DNA of 64,000 nt from Metridium senile (Eukaryota > Cnidaria > Anthozoa > Actiniaria > Metridiidae). Both the position numbers and the translations under genes were made by a program. Under the pieces are notes generated by a model that saw only the letters and a list, made by a program, of their open reading frames with translations, was not told where the DNA came from and did no database searches. The stretch's first letter is position 1; each line of letters opens with the position of its first letter. This document shows positions 38,718 through 52,144 of the stretch, piece after piece. The DNA lies in NCBI GenBank assembly GCA_949775045.1, contig OX459101.1, forward strand, positions 18,562,316-18,626,315, in the 5' to 3' direction.

Positions 38718-39088
38718 AACCTCCATATTAGCGTGACACCCAAAGAAATACGGGTGACCGACGCTCCACGTGCGATTCTGAGAATTATCATAAGTGACCA
38801 GCTAGCCATTGTTGAAACGCTTACTGTTATTTCCTTTATATCAAGGCTCAAATTTAGCTCCAAATCTACCCCAAGTTCTTTTGGAATAGCAGAAAGGCAG
38901 ATTAGTTCTGATAATGTCTTCAAAGTAAGTAATATTTCAAACAACATTGCATATTTGAATGCATCGATGCAGATACACGTCAATAATGTGAATCCGTCGA
39001 TGAGCTAATATTTTCTTAACAATTGCCTTCATAGCTCGTGAACTGACGATCAGAAATTTTTCATTGACAAGTTTTCCTTGAGTATTTA

Positions 39089-39297
39089 GATTTGACAACG
39101 AGTACGAGATTGAGTACGAGTACGAGTTTTAAAATTGGCCTTCTGTGTGTTGTTGATGATGAATTGTGTTCCTGTGTATAGATTGAGACACCAAATGAAT
39201 AAAAACAAGAAGTGGAATGTAATTCAGTATCAACAATACACACAAGGCCAATTTTAAAACTTGTACTCGTACTCAATCTCGTACTCGTTGTCAAATC
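39089..39297. mobile_element. 209-bp MITE, intron 1 of copy D
   Basis: Inverted ends gatttgacaacgagtacgag / complement, flanked by TA. The same site in copy B (near 13210) is empty. Identical insert in E intron 1 at 56451-56659. Confidence 0.75.
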
Positions 39298-40176
39298 TAA
39301 AGTTCCCTAATGTCTCGGAAAATCGAGCACCACGCGGCAAATATGAAAAAATAGATTTTCTTTATTTTTTGCATATCAATAGGCCCTAGGGAGGTTAGAA
39401 CTCTGGCAAAGTTTTTTTCTTCAAAAACTATTTTCTTTTCGAGAAAATGAGAATTTTCGACCACGACCAGAAAATTTATGCAAATTACCGCTTCAATATA
39501 CGAACTTAAAAGAAACATTAATAATTCATGACCATTTTGTCCAATCCGATGCTCCTCTCTGGTCACGAGAAAAGCATTGTATATTCTGTCAGTTTTTGCT
39601 TGGTAGCGCTGTAAGTAAAATTTAACTGTTCGGTATTTGTTCGGTATTTTCGTTTTTTAAGTCGCGGTATACGAAAATTAATCAATTTAATCACGGTATT
39701 CACGGTATGGCCCGATATCTAAAACTTGCGTTGCCTCCTCGCTCGCCGCGATGACGTGTTCTTAAAATACATCAATCTTGCTGAGAACGTATGCTTTTAG
39801 CCTCTCAATAGTCTAGTTTTATTTCGTTTCTTCCATATTTAGTTAAAAAGCATTCTATGGAGTGTATTACATGTGTATTGTAGTTGAATTGATTGCGACA
39901 ATTTGTGATTTTTGGTACGGTATCACGGTATGTTTTTCTGATTTTTTTAACGCGCGCGATATCGCGGTATTTTCGATTTTTTGGCACGGCATTGCGGTAT
40001 TTGGAAGTCCCACACGCCCCCCCGTCAATATAGAACAAAATGTCCCAAATCTGTCAGAGGTCTTGACGAACAAGGATCACAAATGTTACTTGACATGACA
40101 TGAATATTTTTTTTTTCTATTGGAAAATGGTCTAATAGGCTAAAATATGAATAGGGTTGATTAGGTTCGGAATAAT

Positions 40177-40592
40177 TATGGCTACGTTTACACGGTACCG
40201 GACAAAGTTTTGACCGGTCAAAAAAACATCCGCATACAGGTTCCGTTCACACGGGACCGCGCTAAACGTGCAATAATTTGGACGCCTAACCGGACAAATA
40301 TTCGACCTGCAAAATCGAGGACGATTTTTTAGCCGGCCCGGTCAAAACGTTGACCGGTACGGTGTAAACAGTTTGACCGGTCAAATATTTGTCCGGTACC
40401 GTGTAAACTTAGCCATAATCAGCCCAGTGCGCATGGTCAGATGTTAAAACCACTGACAAAACTTACAATTGACCGGTTCCGATGGTCTCGTCTGAACAGA
40501 AGGAAAATACTGATCGGTTCCGTGCGAACATTAGGTCCAGGTCGATCTTTTGACCGGTCAAAAATTCATCCGGTACCGTGTAAACGTAGCCT
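40177..40592. mobile_element. Inverted-repeat element (ttacacggtaccgg), intron 1 of copy D
   Basis: Duplicate of the element at 13968. Confidence 0.7.
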
Positions 40593-40943
40593 ATACTAAA
40601 CAAATTTTGCTAGAGTTGCTACATGGTGCAGCCAAGTCTTTGTCGCACTTGTAAGACTTGTTATTATTACCGTAACACTGTGGCGTGACAATTATGGCTA
40701 GACTGCACGAAAGTATGAACGTAACTGAACAAGACAGACTGTCAGTTATTTTTAATAGAGTTAATCACCCCGACTCGTTAACTATAATACATGTTCCATT
40801 CTATTCTATTGTAATTTATTCATTGATTTGTTATCTTTAAGCTGCCTTGTTGATGAATACGATTATGAAGTGGGATTGTTGGGACCAGCGGTAAGAAAAG
40901 GTTTATTTGATAGAAACAAGAAAGGCACAAAGGCACAAACCTG

Positions 40944-41289
40944 ACAGACAGACAGACAGATATACAGACAGAAAGACAGACAGACAGACAAACAGACAGA
41001 CATGTGGATATACAGACAGACAGACAGATAGATAAACAGACAGACAGCTAGACAGACAGACAGACATATAGATATACAGGCAAACAGACAGCCTACAAGA
41101 AAGACATACAATTGGACAGACAGACAGCTAACAGACAGGCAGCCTGAAAGGAGACAGACAGACAGACAGCTTACAAGGACAAAGAAAGACAGTTTACAAG
41201 GAGACAGTCAGACAGCTTACAAGGAGACAGACTGACAGACAGCTTACAAGGAGACAGACAGACACTCAGACGGATGGACAGACAGACAT
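40944..41289 (+). repeat. (GACA)n tract, intron 2 of copy D
   Basis: Degenerate GACA repeats; shorter pure runs than copy B. Confidence 0.9.
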
Positions 41290-41419
41290 TTGTTGTTTTT
41301 GTTGTAGATGATAATAATCCTTGTGTTGGGCTTCATGAAGAAGAGAGTTAAATTGAAACCTGACCTATTGAATGGACGACCAGGTCTACCCATGTGAGTT
41401 ATTATATTGACTTCTGTAC

Positions 41420-41950
41420 ACTATATATCCTACCCTCTACACCCTCCCTACACACTTTGTACACACCCTCCCCTCCCTACACACTTTGTACACACCCCAC
41501 CCTGCCTACTCACTTTGTACACACCGTACCCTCCCTACACACTTTGTACACACACTCCCCTCCCTACACACTTTGTACACACCCCACCCTGCCTACTCAC
41601 TTTGTACACACCGTACCCTCCCTACACACTTTGTACACACAGTACCCTCCCTACACAATTTGTACACATCCTACCCTACCTACTCATTTTGTACACACCC
41701 TAACCTCCCTACACACTTTGTACACACCCTACCCTCCCTACACACTTTGTACACACCCTACCTTCCCTACACACTTTGTACACACCCCACCCTACCTACT
41801 CACTTTGTACACACAATCCCCCTCTTTACACAATTTGTACACATCCCCCTCCCCTACACACTTTATACACCCTTTCCCTCCCAAAACACTTTGTACACAC
41901 ACTCCCCTCCCCTTACACACTTTATACACACCCTCCCCTCCCACAAACAT
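41420..41950 (+). repeat. 29-bp minisatellite, intron 3 of copy D
   Basis: Same unit and variant pattern as copy A, but with different unit number and order. Confidence 0.92.
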
Positions 41951-43261
41951 TGTCCACTTACATTCTTTGTCATGAGTTACAGGCCTGTGGACTTTCTTGG
42001 TAAAGAAAGAAACAAGTTGATTATCGTTCTTGCGTTTGGTGCAACAGCATCCTCCTGCTTTGTAATGTTTTTTCAGACATTATTTCCAGACTTTACTATG
42101 AGCAGTGCATCTAAGAACTTACCTAAAACACCATACATGAAAGGTAACTTAATTAATAAGAATGAATAGCTTGTTGGCCAGCTGACTGATGTGTTCTTTT
42201 GATAGCTTTTGTAGGCATTTTGATGACAGTAGTGTATGGGATCATCAACTATCCGTATTTAGCTTGTGTTCATGCTGAATACAAAGCTATTGGATACATC
42301 ATAGGTCTTATATATGCCCTCACCAGGTCAGTTACTTGCATTTTTCTATTCCCTTGCTCATTATCATTGATATTATTATTATTGTCATCATTACACGTGT
42401 TGTCATCATTCCTCATAAAATCAGTGTTTTAATCACCATTACCTTATTTACTTATCAAGTACAGCCCCAGAATAAGCTCTGCCCTCGATATTAACAAGTG
42501 CTGCCCTCGAATATGCACCGTGGTCCCAATTATTCAAGGATATCCGTGTAATTAAACAATACAATCAATATAATAATTTTTAATTAATAAAATGTTACTT
42601 TGGAACAGCATTGGAAACAAATTTTCATCAAAAGATATATTCTTCAGTTCAAAGTTATAATATTTCACCGCTCGCCCATCAAGTTTTCTCCCGTTGGGGG
42701 ACAGTGAGATTTAGTTTGAGTGAAAAGACAAATGGTGACAATCGAAAGTTCTTTTAAAGTTCAGTTAAGTGTCCGCAAAGATACATATATACTATTAGAA
42801 TAAAATAAAACATTTTTTTAGATGCTATCAGTTTTTGAATAAGCTGCGCCCTCAAAATAAGCGCTGAGGCGTTATATAAATAATATTGTATATTATTATT
42901 ACAATCAATATTAATACTATTGTTAATAATATGCAGCAGCAGCACCATCATCATTTTCATCACCATCACCATTGGCGTCATCAGCATCGCCACCCTCACA
43001 ACCACCAATTGCAACATCAACAAATTCATCATCATCATCATCATTATTAATATAACATCATTATCATGTGCCCTGCCCCTCTACATTTCTAGCTGAATAA
43101 AGAGAACATACATTCTGGGTTAAGTTTTGAGTTAAAATAGTTCTATTTTTCATATGCAAGGTGTATTGTCAACTTGGTTCTGTATCTGGGATGCCCAGTT
43201 GATGAGCAAACACGTGACTGGTATAAGCAGAATGTAAGTTATCATTTTATTCTACACCTAT

Positions 43262-43940
43262 CCGCCTACCAACAAACTAACCAAACAGCCTACCAACAAA
43301 CTAACCAATCAGCTTATACCAACGAACGAACGAGCGAACAAACCAACCAACCAACCAACCAACCAATCAGCCTACCAACAAACTAACCAATCAGTCTACC
43401 AACAAATTAAACCAATCAGCCTATACCAACGAAACAACCAATCAGCCTACCAATAAACTAACCATTCAGTCTATACCAACCAACAAACCAACCAACCAAC
43501 GAACCAACCAATCAGACTACCAACAAACTAAACAATCATCCTACCAACAAACTAACCAATCAGCCTATAACAACTAACCAACCAACCAATCAGACTACCA
43601 ACAAACTAATCAATCAGCCTATACAAACGAACCAACCAACCAGCGAACTAACCAATCAGCCTACCAACAAACTAACCAACCAATCAGCCTACCAACGAAC
43701 CAGACAACCAACCAACCAATCAGCCTACCAACGAACCAACCAACGAACATACCAAGCAAGAAATCAGGCTACCAACCAACCAACCAACCAACCGACCGAC
43801 CTACCAACCAACCTACCAACCAACTAACCAACCAACCAACCAACCAACCAACCAACCAACCAACCAACCTACCATCCGATCAACCAACCAGCCTACCAAT
43901 CAACAAAACATCTAAGCAACCAACCAACCAACCTACCAAA
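43262..43940 (+). repeat. (CCAA)n tract, intron 6 of copy D
   Basis: Homologous to the copy A tract with a shorter pure run. Copies B, C and E have only a few ccaa units here. Confidence 0.92.
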
Positions 43941-44025
43941 TTTCTAGTCAATCAATGAATAAATGGATATTCATGGATATTCAAATGGATATGTCTTTTT
44001 CCAGGGTCTGTCATTTTGGTTATAT

Positions 44026-45657
44026 GTATTAGATAGTTACTGAGGCCGGCAGCAATATTAGATATATTGCAGTCAGCTGAGGGCGCAGCCCGAAGCTGAC
44101 TGCAATATATCTAATATTGCTAGCCGGCCGAAGTGACTATCGTATATAGTTACTATTCACCACCCTGCCCCATTGTTTTCTCTCTTGCACAGTAATCGGC
44201 GGTTTCTTGTGTTTTTGAATATAATAAAAATAGGCTTACCAAACTTTCACGCTGGGCTGGCAGTGTACTGAAATCGGCGTTTTTAAGCGTGATTTTGAAT
44301 AACTTTTTATAGTTAGGTCCGATCAACTTCAAATTTTATATGTGAAGAGTACACACCCAAAGAAAATAATTCTTCTTTTCACTTTTACAAATGTTACGAT
44401 TTTTGGCGGGAAAATAACGTCATCAATTTTAGAGGAAAATCTAAAATGAGGGTAATGCAAAATTTTAAAATGCGCATTTGAAAGAACTCATTGAGATACG
44501 TTCAAAACCGAAGAGATAATAGTCAAAGTCAAATTTAATCTAAAGTTATAATTTTTTGAATGTAAAATAGAAAACATTTCTAAACTTCAAAAATCATATA
44601 TTTTGATTAAATTTGACTTTGACTGTTATCTCTTCGGTTTTGAACATATCTCAATGAGTTCTTTCAAATGCGCATTTTAAAATTTTGCATAACCCTCTAT
44701 TTCAATTTCCCACTAAAATTGGTGACGTCATTTTCCCGCCAAAAATCGTAACATTTGTAAAAGTGAAAAGAAGAAAATTTTTCTTTTGGTGTTTACTTTT
44801 CACATGTAAAACTTCAAGTTGATCGGACTTAACTATAAATCATTTTGTTTTTTACTCGACAAGGGACTGGAACCAATATTATGTTAGTACTCTGCTGAAT
44901 GCAAGGCATTGTGGGCACAACTTAAACTTGTCAAGGAAAACTTGTTCATCATCTACACGAGTAAGGAAACCTTGTCAATATAAAATTGTCAAGGAAATCT
45001 TGCTGATCGTCTACACGAGCAATGAAAATTGTCAAGGATACTTGTCAAGGAAAAATTGCTCGTGTCAACGCCGCTTAATTAGTTATAATATTATCAGCCA
45101 ATGAAAATGTAATAATCATTCAATAGCCTGTCCCATTATTGTTCTCTTTGTTGCATAATAATCAGCGGTTTCTTGTCTCTTTGAATATAATAACAATAGG
45201 CTTACCAAACTCTAATTAGTTATAATTTCATCAATTCTATTTAGAGGAATGCTAATGAACTTGATGACATTAAACGTGTTTTTGTTGCAAGTTTTCCATC
45301 GGTTGCCTGGGTAGCATAACGGCTTAAAGCGCGGATACAGCAATGCAGAAGGTCTCGGTTCGAATCCTGGCATTGGTACTCAAAGTCTTTTTTCACCAAA
45401 AATCGCTATCTAGTAAATTATTTAATGAATTATAAGTCTGATGATGCTTACTAGAATGGAAATTATTAGTAATACACACTTAACAAAACACACTGCAATA
45501 TGTTTGATATTGCAGAGTGCGAACTGCAATATGTTTGATATTGCAGAGTGCGAACTGCAACATAACTAAATATCTTTGCTTTCAGACGCGGGTACTCAGC
45601 AATCAGTGATTTAGTGCAGAGAGAGAACAATGGGGTAGGGTGGTGAATAGTAACTAT
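44026..45657 (+). mobile_element. 1632-bp composite element inserted in copy D exon 7
   Basis: Splits exon 7 between 44025 and 45658 with no base lost or gained and no clear target duplication. Structure: a terminal hairpin with about 47-base arms (44033-44140); a tagttactattcaccaccct end repeated in inverse at 45614-45657; a long palindrome (about 44310-44850); gacaagttttccttg-type repeats; a tRNA-like SINE head (45302-45380); and paired gcaatatgtttgatattgc blocks near 45490-45560. No transposase frame. Confidence 0.85.
45302..45380 (+). repeat. tRNA-derived SINE head inside the 1632-bp element
   Basis: gcctgggtagcataacggct and B box ggttcgaatcctggc; mirrored at 54219-54297. Confidence 0.6.
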
Positions 45658-46034
45658 TCACAAATACTGGTATATCTACCATCAGTGATTTGTACCATCC
45701 TGCTCTGCGGCAGCTACGCAGTTCTTCTGTTCAGTCATCTAAAACAGAATTATTCCCGTCAAGCAACGTGTCACAACATTTTTGTAAGTTTTCACTTCTG
45801 TATTTTTTTTATTAATTTTCGTTATTGTTTTAATTTAATATTATGATACTATACTTTAAATCTGTCATTACATCAATTGAAATGCAGTTACCTCTATTGA
45901 CCTTTTTCTAATGGCTGCTAACAGTACTGTGTTTTTTTACAGCTACACATTACAGAACAAGATGAATCTGTTGCTGAAGACATTGACAGGAACCATGTTG
46001 TCATGCTGTTGGAAAACAGACTACACAGAAAAAG

Positions 46035-46180
46035 GTACTTGACTTCACTTGTATCGACTTGACTTGACTTGGATCGACTTGATCACTTGACTTGAATCAA
46101 CTAGACTCAAGACTTGAATCGACTTGACTTGACTTGACTTGAATCGAATTGACACTATAATTGCAGCTTGACTTGAAACA
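46035..46180 (+). repeat. (GACTT)n repeats, intron 8 of copy D
   Basis: Almost identical to the copy A tract. Confidence 0.85.
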
Positions 46181-47706
46181 TCACTTGAACTCTAATCTTT
46201 TATTGTATAATTGATTTGTTTCAGAGTGGCATCGGAGAATGAGCCTTGGTATGTGACTTTGAAACACAAGATCTATGTATCTCGACCAGGTATCTTTATT
46301 ATTAGTCAAATAAACAAGGCTCGCCTAAATTGCTTATACAGTTGACTCATAAGCGACTAGTCCAGACCTGAAGTAAGTGGTCGCTTACGAAAGCCTTAAC
46401 ACAGAAAGCCCAAACCACTTTTGAAAACCTGTCAATAATTAACAACGAATTTTAAAATTACATTGTTTGACCTATTCTTTTTGCCATGGAATCTCTTGTT
46501 CTAAAGTGGGGGATGTATAATTAGGTCAAGCACACACATCCCCTCTCAGTATAAGTCCCTGCATGGTACATTTCCAAGTATGATGGTTCTTTCTGAGTAT
46601 ATATATAACTACCTACATGTGCATGCTTTCCATTGCTTTCAGACTTCAAGTTTTCAACACAGTTTCTATCAGCAGTGTTTGTGTCTTTCATATTCGTCTA
46701 TCAGGTACTTATCATTGATATATCATTGATATTGTTGTTTACTTCTTTTCAATTCAGTTGGAGGTGGTCGGCGCTCCTTTAATGGTCCTTTAGGGTTCTT
46801 GCTTAAAAGTCTTTGATAGGCTTTAACAGTTCTTCTTCCATCCGGGATTCAAATACCAGGGTCGTAGCCAGACTGAAATGATAACCAACTCCCCCCCCCT
46901 CTCCCTCCCCCCATGTATATGTAATATACTTTAGCTATATTTCTGCCTTAATGGCTGCAATTAATGGCTGCAATTGAAAACCTTTAAATATATATTTGAT
47001 TTTTTGTGTTTACAGCTCACACTTTTCTTCCTCATGGTGACAATTTATTCCAAAAAAATATACCTTGTTCATGACAAAAATACTGCAGAAATTGTTACAG
47101 TTCTATTTGGTGAGAAAACTCTTCTTTATGAGGGAGCGGTCATTATATATATATGGTGAAAAGTGGTAAATGGTTGTTGTCCTGCTTCAACTTCACAAAT
47201 TGTCACAACCCATTTCTTAATTGAAATAATATTTTTTATGATCCCTCCTTTTTGGCTTTATATTTTTTTGTGATCTTAAATTGCCCTAAATATTAGTAAC
47301 CCCTCCTTCAAAACCCCTTTGTGAAAATCACTCATCCACTTAACCCCACCATAAATAATGACTGCTTCATTAGATTATCGTTTTTTATAATCCATACATG
47401 CATCCAATTGTAAGAAGGTTGTCCTGAAGTTTGTAATTTAGTGGGAACATGAGCTATAGGATACATGTCATTTATGTACGATAGTACTGGGGATATTAAC
47501 CGACTAGAAAATGTCAATTAATAAACCACAATGTAGGGTTTGTAATATAATAATTTAATAATTTCTAGAGCGCTTTAATCTAAATTCAAATATATCTAAT
47601 TTAAATATATCTGCTTTATGACCTCATGTGTTGTATTACGCTTTGGCGAAGTCCAAAACCCCGATAACTAGATAAAACATTTGAAATCCCGAACGATAAC
47701 AACCCG

Positions 47707-47876
47707 CTGATTCTCAAACATGTCAAACGACTTTGATACTCAGGTTACTTTGACAAGAGTCTTGGCAAGACTTCCTACCCAGTGTATTTGGGGGTTTAGT
47801 AACAAACAAGCTTAGCTACCGAGCCTGGGTCAAAGTAACCTGAGTATCAAAGCCATTTGACATGTTGAAGAATCAG
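47707..47876. repeat. Palindromic element before exon 12, copy D
   Basis: Same element as in copy A; the left arm is conserved and the right arm is diverged. Confidence 0.8.
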
Positions 47877-47897
47877 AAATATGCTATTTTTCAGCAG

Positions 47898-48090
47898 ACT
47901 ATTTGACAGCAGCACTTCTCCTTGGTAGTTTGGTTGCTGTAGTTCAACTATGTATGTTTTTACGAAGACACAGGTATGGAATACATTAACCCGAAGAAGG
48001 GGTAGGGAGGGGGGACTATTTGACAGCAGCGCTTCTCCTTGGTAGTTTGGTTGCTGTAGTTCAACTATGTATGTTTTTACGAAGACACAG
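47898..48090 (+). repeat. Exon 12 tandem duplication, 2 units (copy D)
   Basis: Units start at 47898 and 48015 (period 117). The first has the acceptor ttcagcag and donor gtatgg, the second lacks an adjacent acceptor but has donor gtaaag. Copy C has a single unit at 32027-32102, so unit number varies 7/1/2 among A/C/D. Confidence 0.85.
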
Positions 48091-48828
48091 GTAAAGATCA
48101 GAATGCATTATCCCGGGGAGGGGGAGCGACTCGGGATATGTCGGGTATGCTCGTCGTATCTTAGCCAGCGTAGCGGCTCTTAGGAATTTGGGGAGAGGAG
48201 AAGGGGAGGGGGAGGGGAAAGGAAGGGAGAGCCTGCAATGATGACTCTTATTTTCCTAATACGCCCCCTAATTAGTAAGAATTGCCAGGTACAGTTTGAA
48301 ATTGTGATGAACACACAAATAGAGGCCGAAAGTCAATCAAAACAACCCAAACGTTTATTGCCGTCTTTGCAAAGACAGTTTACTATTAAAGTTTGAAAAC
48401 ATGGTTCAGTTGTGTACAATAGTTCAATGGTTTCGATCGATGGTGTGAGATTCATCTACCATAATCAGCTCTATAAAAGATCTCTAAACTCTTGTTTAAT
48501 TAAATTGTCGTAAGAAGAATATTAGGAACGCAGTGAAAATCGGCCCACATACACTGACTTCTATGTTGGAGGAGCTTGTAGGTAAACTGCTTAACGTCAT
48601 TGGTTGAATTGATTGAAAAAATTCAAATTCGATATAACGATTATCGTTAACGTTGTAACTACATCAACAGGCTTGCTTGCATAGCTATTACCTTAATGCC
48701 CCTAATTTCAACGATGTACATCACAATTGTCTTTATATACATGACAGATCAGATGTCCTTAGAACATACCAAACAAGAAGAGGACTACTGCCAGATGAAT
48801 ATATCAACCCTAAAACTCTTGTGGTTAG

Positions 48829-48965
48829 TATGACGATGATCATGATCATGATGGTGATGATGATGATGATGATGATGATGATAGTGGTGGTGATACTGAT
48901 GATCATGATGATCATGGTCATGGTGATGATAATAATAATGATGGTGATGGTGATGATGATCGTAA
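48829..48965 (+). repeat. (GAT/GGT)n trinucleotide tract, intron 13 of copy D
   Basis: Shorter version; the central block seen in A and C is missing. Confidence 0.92.
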
Positions 48966-49411
48966 CTGAATGTACTCCTGTTCTGTAACCATATCACCTT
49001 AAACTCATACTCTCTTGTTTAAATTGTATAGGGAAAATGTCTCCGTTTTTGTGGATACCAGATAGCTTTTACTGCTATTGGTAAGCATTTTAAAAAAAAC
49101 TCTCGCTATTTAGGTAACTAACACATGTATATACAAAACTAATCTCATCTCACCTCACCTCGTCTCACCTCACCTCATCTTATCTTATCTATCATTCATC
49201 ATCCATCTATCCCATAATTCAAAATCTCATATTGAATAAATGTTCATCAATTTTATTGTCAATGCTTTTGATAGGTTATCTTGTAGTGTGCATCTCCATA
49301 TTTTTCCTGTTGTTACCGGTTTGGGTATGCCAACTCATTGACATGGCATATGGCAGAGAAGCATTACTTGAACTCTTGAAACAATTGTTTCTTGTTCTAC
49401 TGTAAGTATTT

Positions 49412-49677
49412 GTATACACCTATTTCAATTAACGTTGTCCATCTGGAATGGTTGATCTGAGACCGATAGGAATTGTGGGAGCTCGTTAAACTGCAAATAC
49501 ACTATCATAATCACGCTTGAATATCAATATTTACTTCTGAAATACTGTTATCTGTAATTCAGCACAATTCAAGTGTGATGAAAACAATGTATTTGAAATT
49601 TAATGAACTCCCACAATTCCTATCGGTCTCAGATCAACCATTCCAGATGGACAACGTTAATTGAAATAGGTGTATAC
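49412..49677. mobile_element. 266-bp fold-back element, intron 15, copy D
   Basis: Same element and position as in A. Confidence 0.75.
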
Positions 49678-51335
49678 TAATTTTAAAAGAACTGTCTGTA
49701 GCAGTCGCAATCGTATTCAAATAAAGGTGTTCATTCAATTATATTCATTCAATCACAACCCCTAAAAGATACGACTTTGCGATGTTCTTGGTAGCTAAGC
49801 ATAGTGACAAAGCCAAATAAAAATGGCCCTTACAGGTACCGAGTCACGTTACATCATTGACTTTTGAGCCAGAATCCTAAAACGCACACACAGAAAATAT
49901 TTCCAAACTAAAGGATTGCCGTTCACACCAACCACTTGGACAAAGGGAGTCCCCAGGCGATGTACTCGGGGGGGTAAAATGACGGGGAGGTCCGACGTTT
50001 TTGGGGTGGTTTGACAATTTTCGTTCTGGGTAGTACATCGCCTGGGGGAGTCCCTTACCTTGGGATCACGATAGGCATACACACCTATTTCAAAAAGGTT
50101 GTCCAAGGCGATAGGTCATTCCAAGATGGAAAGGAATTATAGGCATACACCTATTCCCAAAAGGTTGTTATAGGCGCTAGATCATTACAATAAAGTTATT
50201 GTTGTTGTTCTTTACATTATTATTGTTATTCATTTGTTCTTATTAATCCTGTCATTATTATATTGAGCTGACATTTCCTATGATAATATATTGTACAAAA
50301 TTACTCGATTCTGATTGGTCGAGGACTAGGAGTACAATTAAATCGTATATTGTACTCTGCCGAGTAGCAATTAGTTTTTCAGTATTATTATAAATCCTCC
50401 TCGGGAACCCAGGGGTAATAATACTAATTGGTAATTAATAGATACTCGTGATTTTTTGAAAATTATCAAATTGGACTCGCCTAAAAGGCTCCTCCAATTT
50501 TAAATACTTTCAAAACATCACTCGTACCTATTAATTACGAATTGTCTCAACATCGTGCGATTTCCAATACAAATTGTACTCAAGTTCGCGCGATTTCTTA
50601 TGCTAATAATTGCCTTGCAGCCAGTGTTTAAAATTGTTGTTTGTCAAGTAGACGTTCTTGTTGCTTTATTTAGTGTTTCTATATTGTTTACTGTACAGGC
50701 CTCTGGTTATATCTCCATTACTCATATGGCTTGCGGTTGTGTTGCTGTGCAAGTTTGTGTTTTGTGACAGAACATACCCTGATCTGACAGTTACCATTGA
50801 CAACAGGTAACGACATTTGTTACGCCATCGTGTCACGCCCTCGTGTCTCGCCATCTTGTCACGCCATCTCATCACACCATCTTGGCACACCATCCTGTCA
50901 CACCCTCTTGTATAGACTTTAACGTCTCCTCTTCTATATCATCTCTCCTCTTCTTTTGTCTTCTCATCTTACCTCTTCCATTCATTTGCCTTCTCATCTT
51001 ATTCTCACTGTATTTTTCCTTTTTTATGTTTCAGGCGTTTGTATGACTTCATGTCCTATTTCTTCTTCTTCCTAAATATCTTGGTTGGATTATGGTCAGG
51101 ACTGTCACGTGTTGCTAAAGGAGCAGTTTTAGGAGTCGTTTTCCTGTGCCGACTTGACCGAACGTTAATGATGACAGGGTACAGAAAATGGGATAGAGGT
51201 GAGATGAATACTAATCACCACACACTTTAAACACATCACACATAATCGACAACGAACTAGTTATCTCAACAATTATAATTAACCAGCCAAACCAACCTAC
51301 GAACCAACCAACCATCCAACCAACCAACGAAATTG

Positions 51336-51649
51336 ACCTTGTATTCTCTTATGTTAGGTTATATGTCGTAGCTTGGCTTTACCTTGTATTCTCTTATGTT
51401 AGGTTATATGTCATACCTTGGCTTTACCTTGTATTCTCTTATGTTAGGTTATATGTCGTATCTTGGCTTTACCTTGTATTCTCTTATGTTAGGTTATATG
51501 TCGTATCTTGGCTTTACCTTGTATTCTCTTATGTTAGGTTATATGTCGTACCTTGGCTTTACCTTGTATTCTCTTATGTTAGGTTATATGTCGTACCTTG
51601 GCTTTACCTTGTATTCTCTTATGTTAGGTTATATGTCGTATCTTGGCTT
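51336..51649 (+). repeat. Tandem exon 18 acceptors, 7 x 45 bp (copy D)
   Basis: Candidate exon starts 51358, 51403, 51448, 51493, 51538, 51583 and 51628. The first carries the same in-frame TAG as copy A. The other six are open. Confidence 0.88.
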
Positions 51650-51793
51650 TCTTAATGTACTAGTGGCCTTCAGACATCCCGTCATGCTTTGTTTCTGCCA
51701 GATTTTAATCGAAGAAAGACGCAAAGTGTATGCAGGTGAATTGATGATTCAAATGAACAGATTCCCGGACAGACCTATAATTGAGAGGAAAGA

Positions 51794-51794
<1 letters not shown>

Positions 51795-51840
<46 letters not shown>
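51795..51840 (+). repeat. (GGCA)n microsatellite, intron 18 of copy D
   Basis: About 11 units. Intron 18 here is 272 bases. Confidence 0.9.
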
Positions 51841-51841
<1 letters not shown>

Positions 51842-52144
51842 AGGATGGACGGAAGGAAGGAAGGATTAGTTTCAGATTATCATTATTAATACAATCATAT
51901 TTTTTATTACCTACGTGGTCATTATTATCATCAAAGTGATCATCACCATTATCATCACCATTACCACCACCAACGCAATTCAACGAGTTTTCTTTTTGTC
52001 TTTGTAGACTATCCTACAAGAGAAAGACCACGTGTTTCAACTACAGCTCTTAATCGTTGGTTTTTAGCTGTACTGCTAATACGCAACCCAAGCCTTGTTC
52101 GTTACAGAAAGCACGAAATGTCGAAGGTTAATAGAGTCTACTCC

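Noticed and set aside
38666..39008. Overlapping frames of about 100 codons on both strands (also at 56028-56370)
   Set aside because: They cover the 5' flank and exon 1 of D and E. Conservation between the two sites is explained by the recent duplication, and I see no domain.
39805..40098. Overlapping frames of 68-78 codons on both strands (also at 57167-57460, and related at 13623-13896)
   Set aside because: Intron 1 sequence with cgcggtatttt repeats. Differences between copies break the frames, so there is no sign of coding constraint.
44026..45657. Insertion in D exon 7 as a newly gained intron
   Set aside because: It begins with GT but ends in TAT, not AG. The nearest AG would leave a TAA stop in frame.
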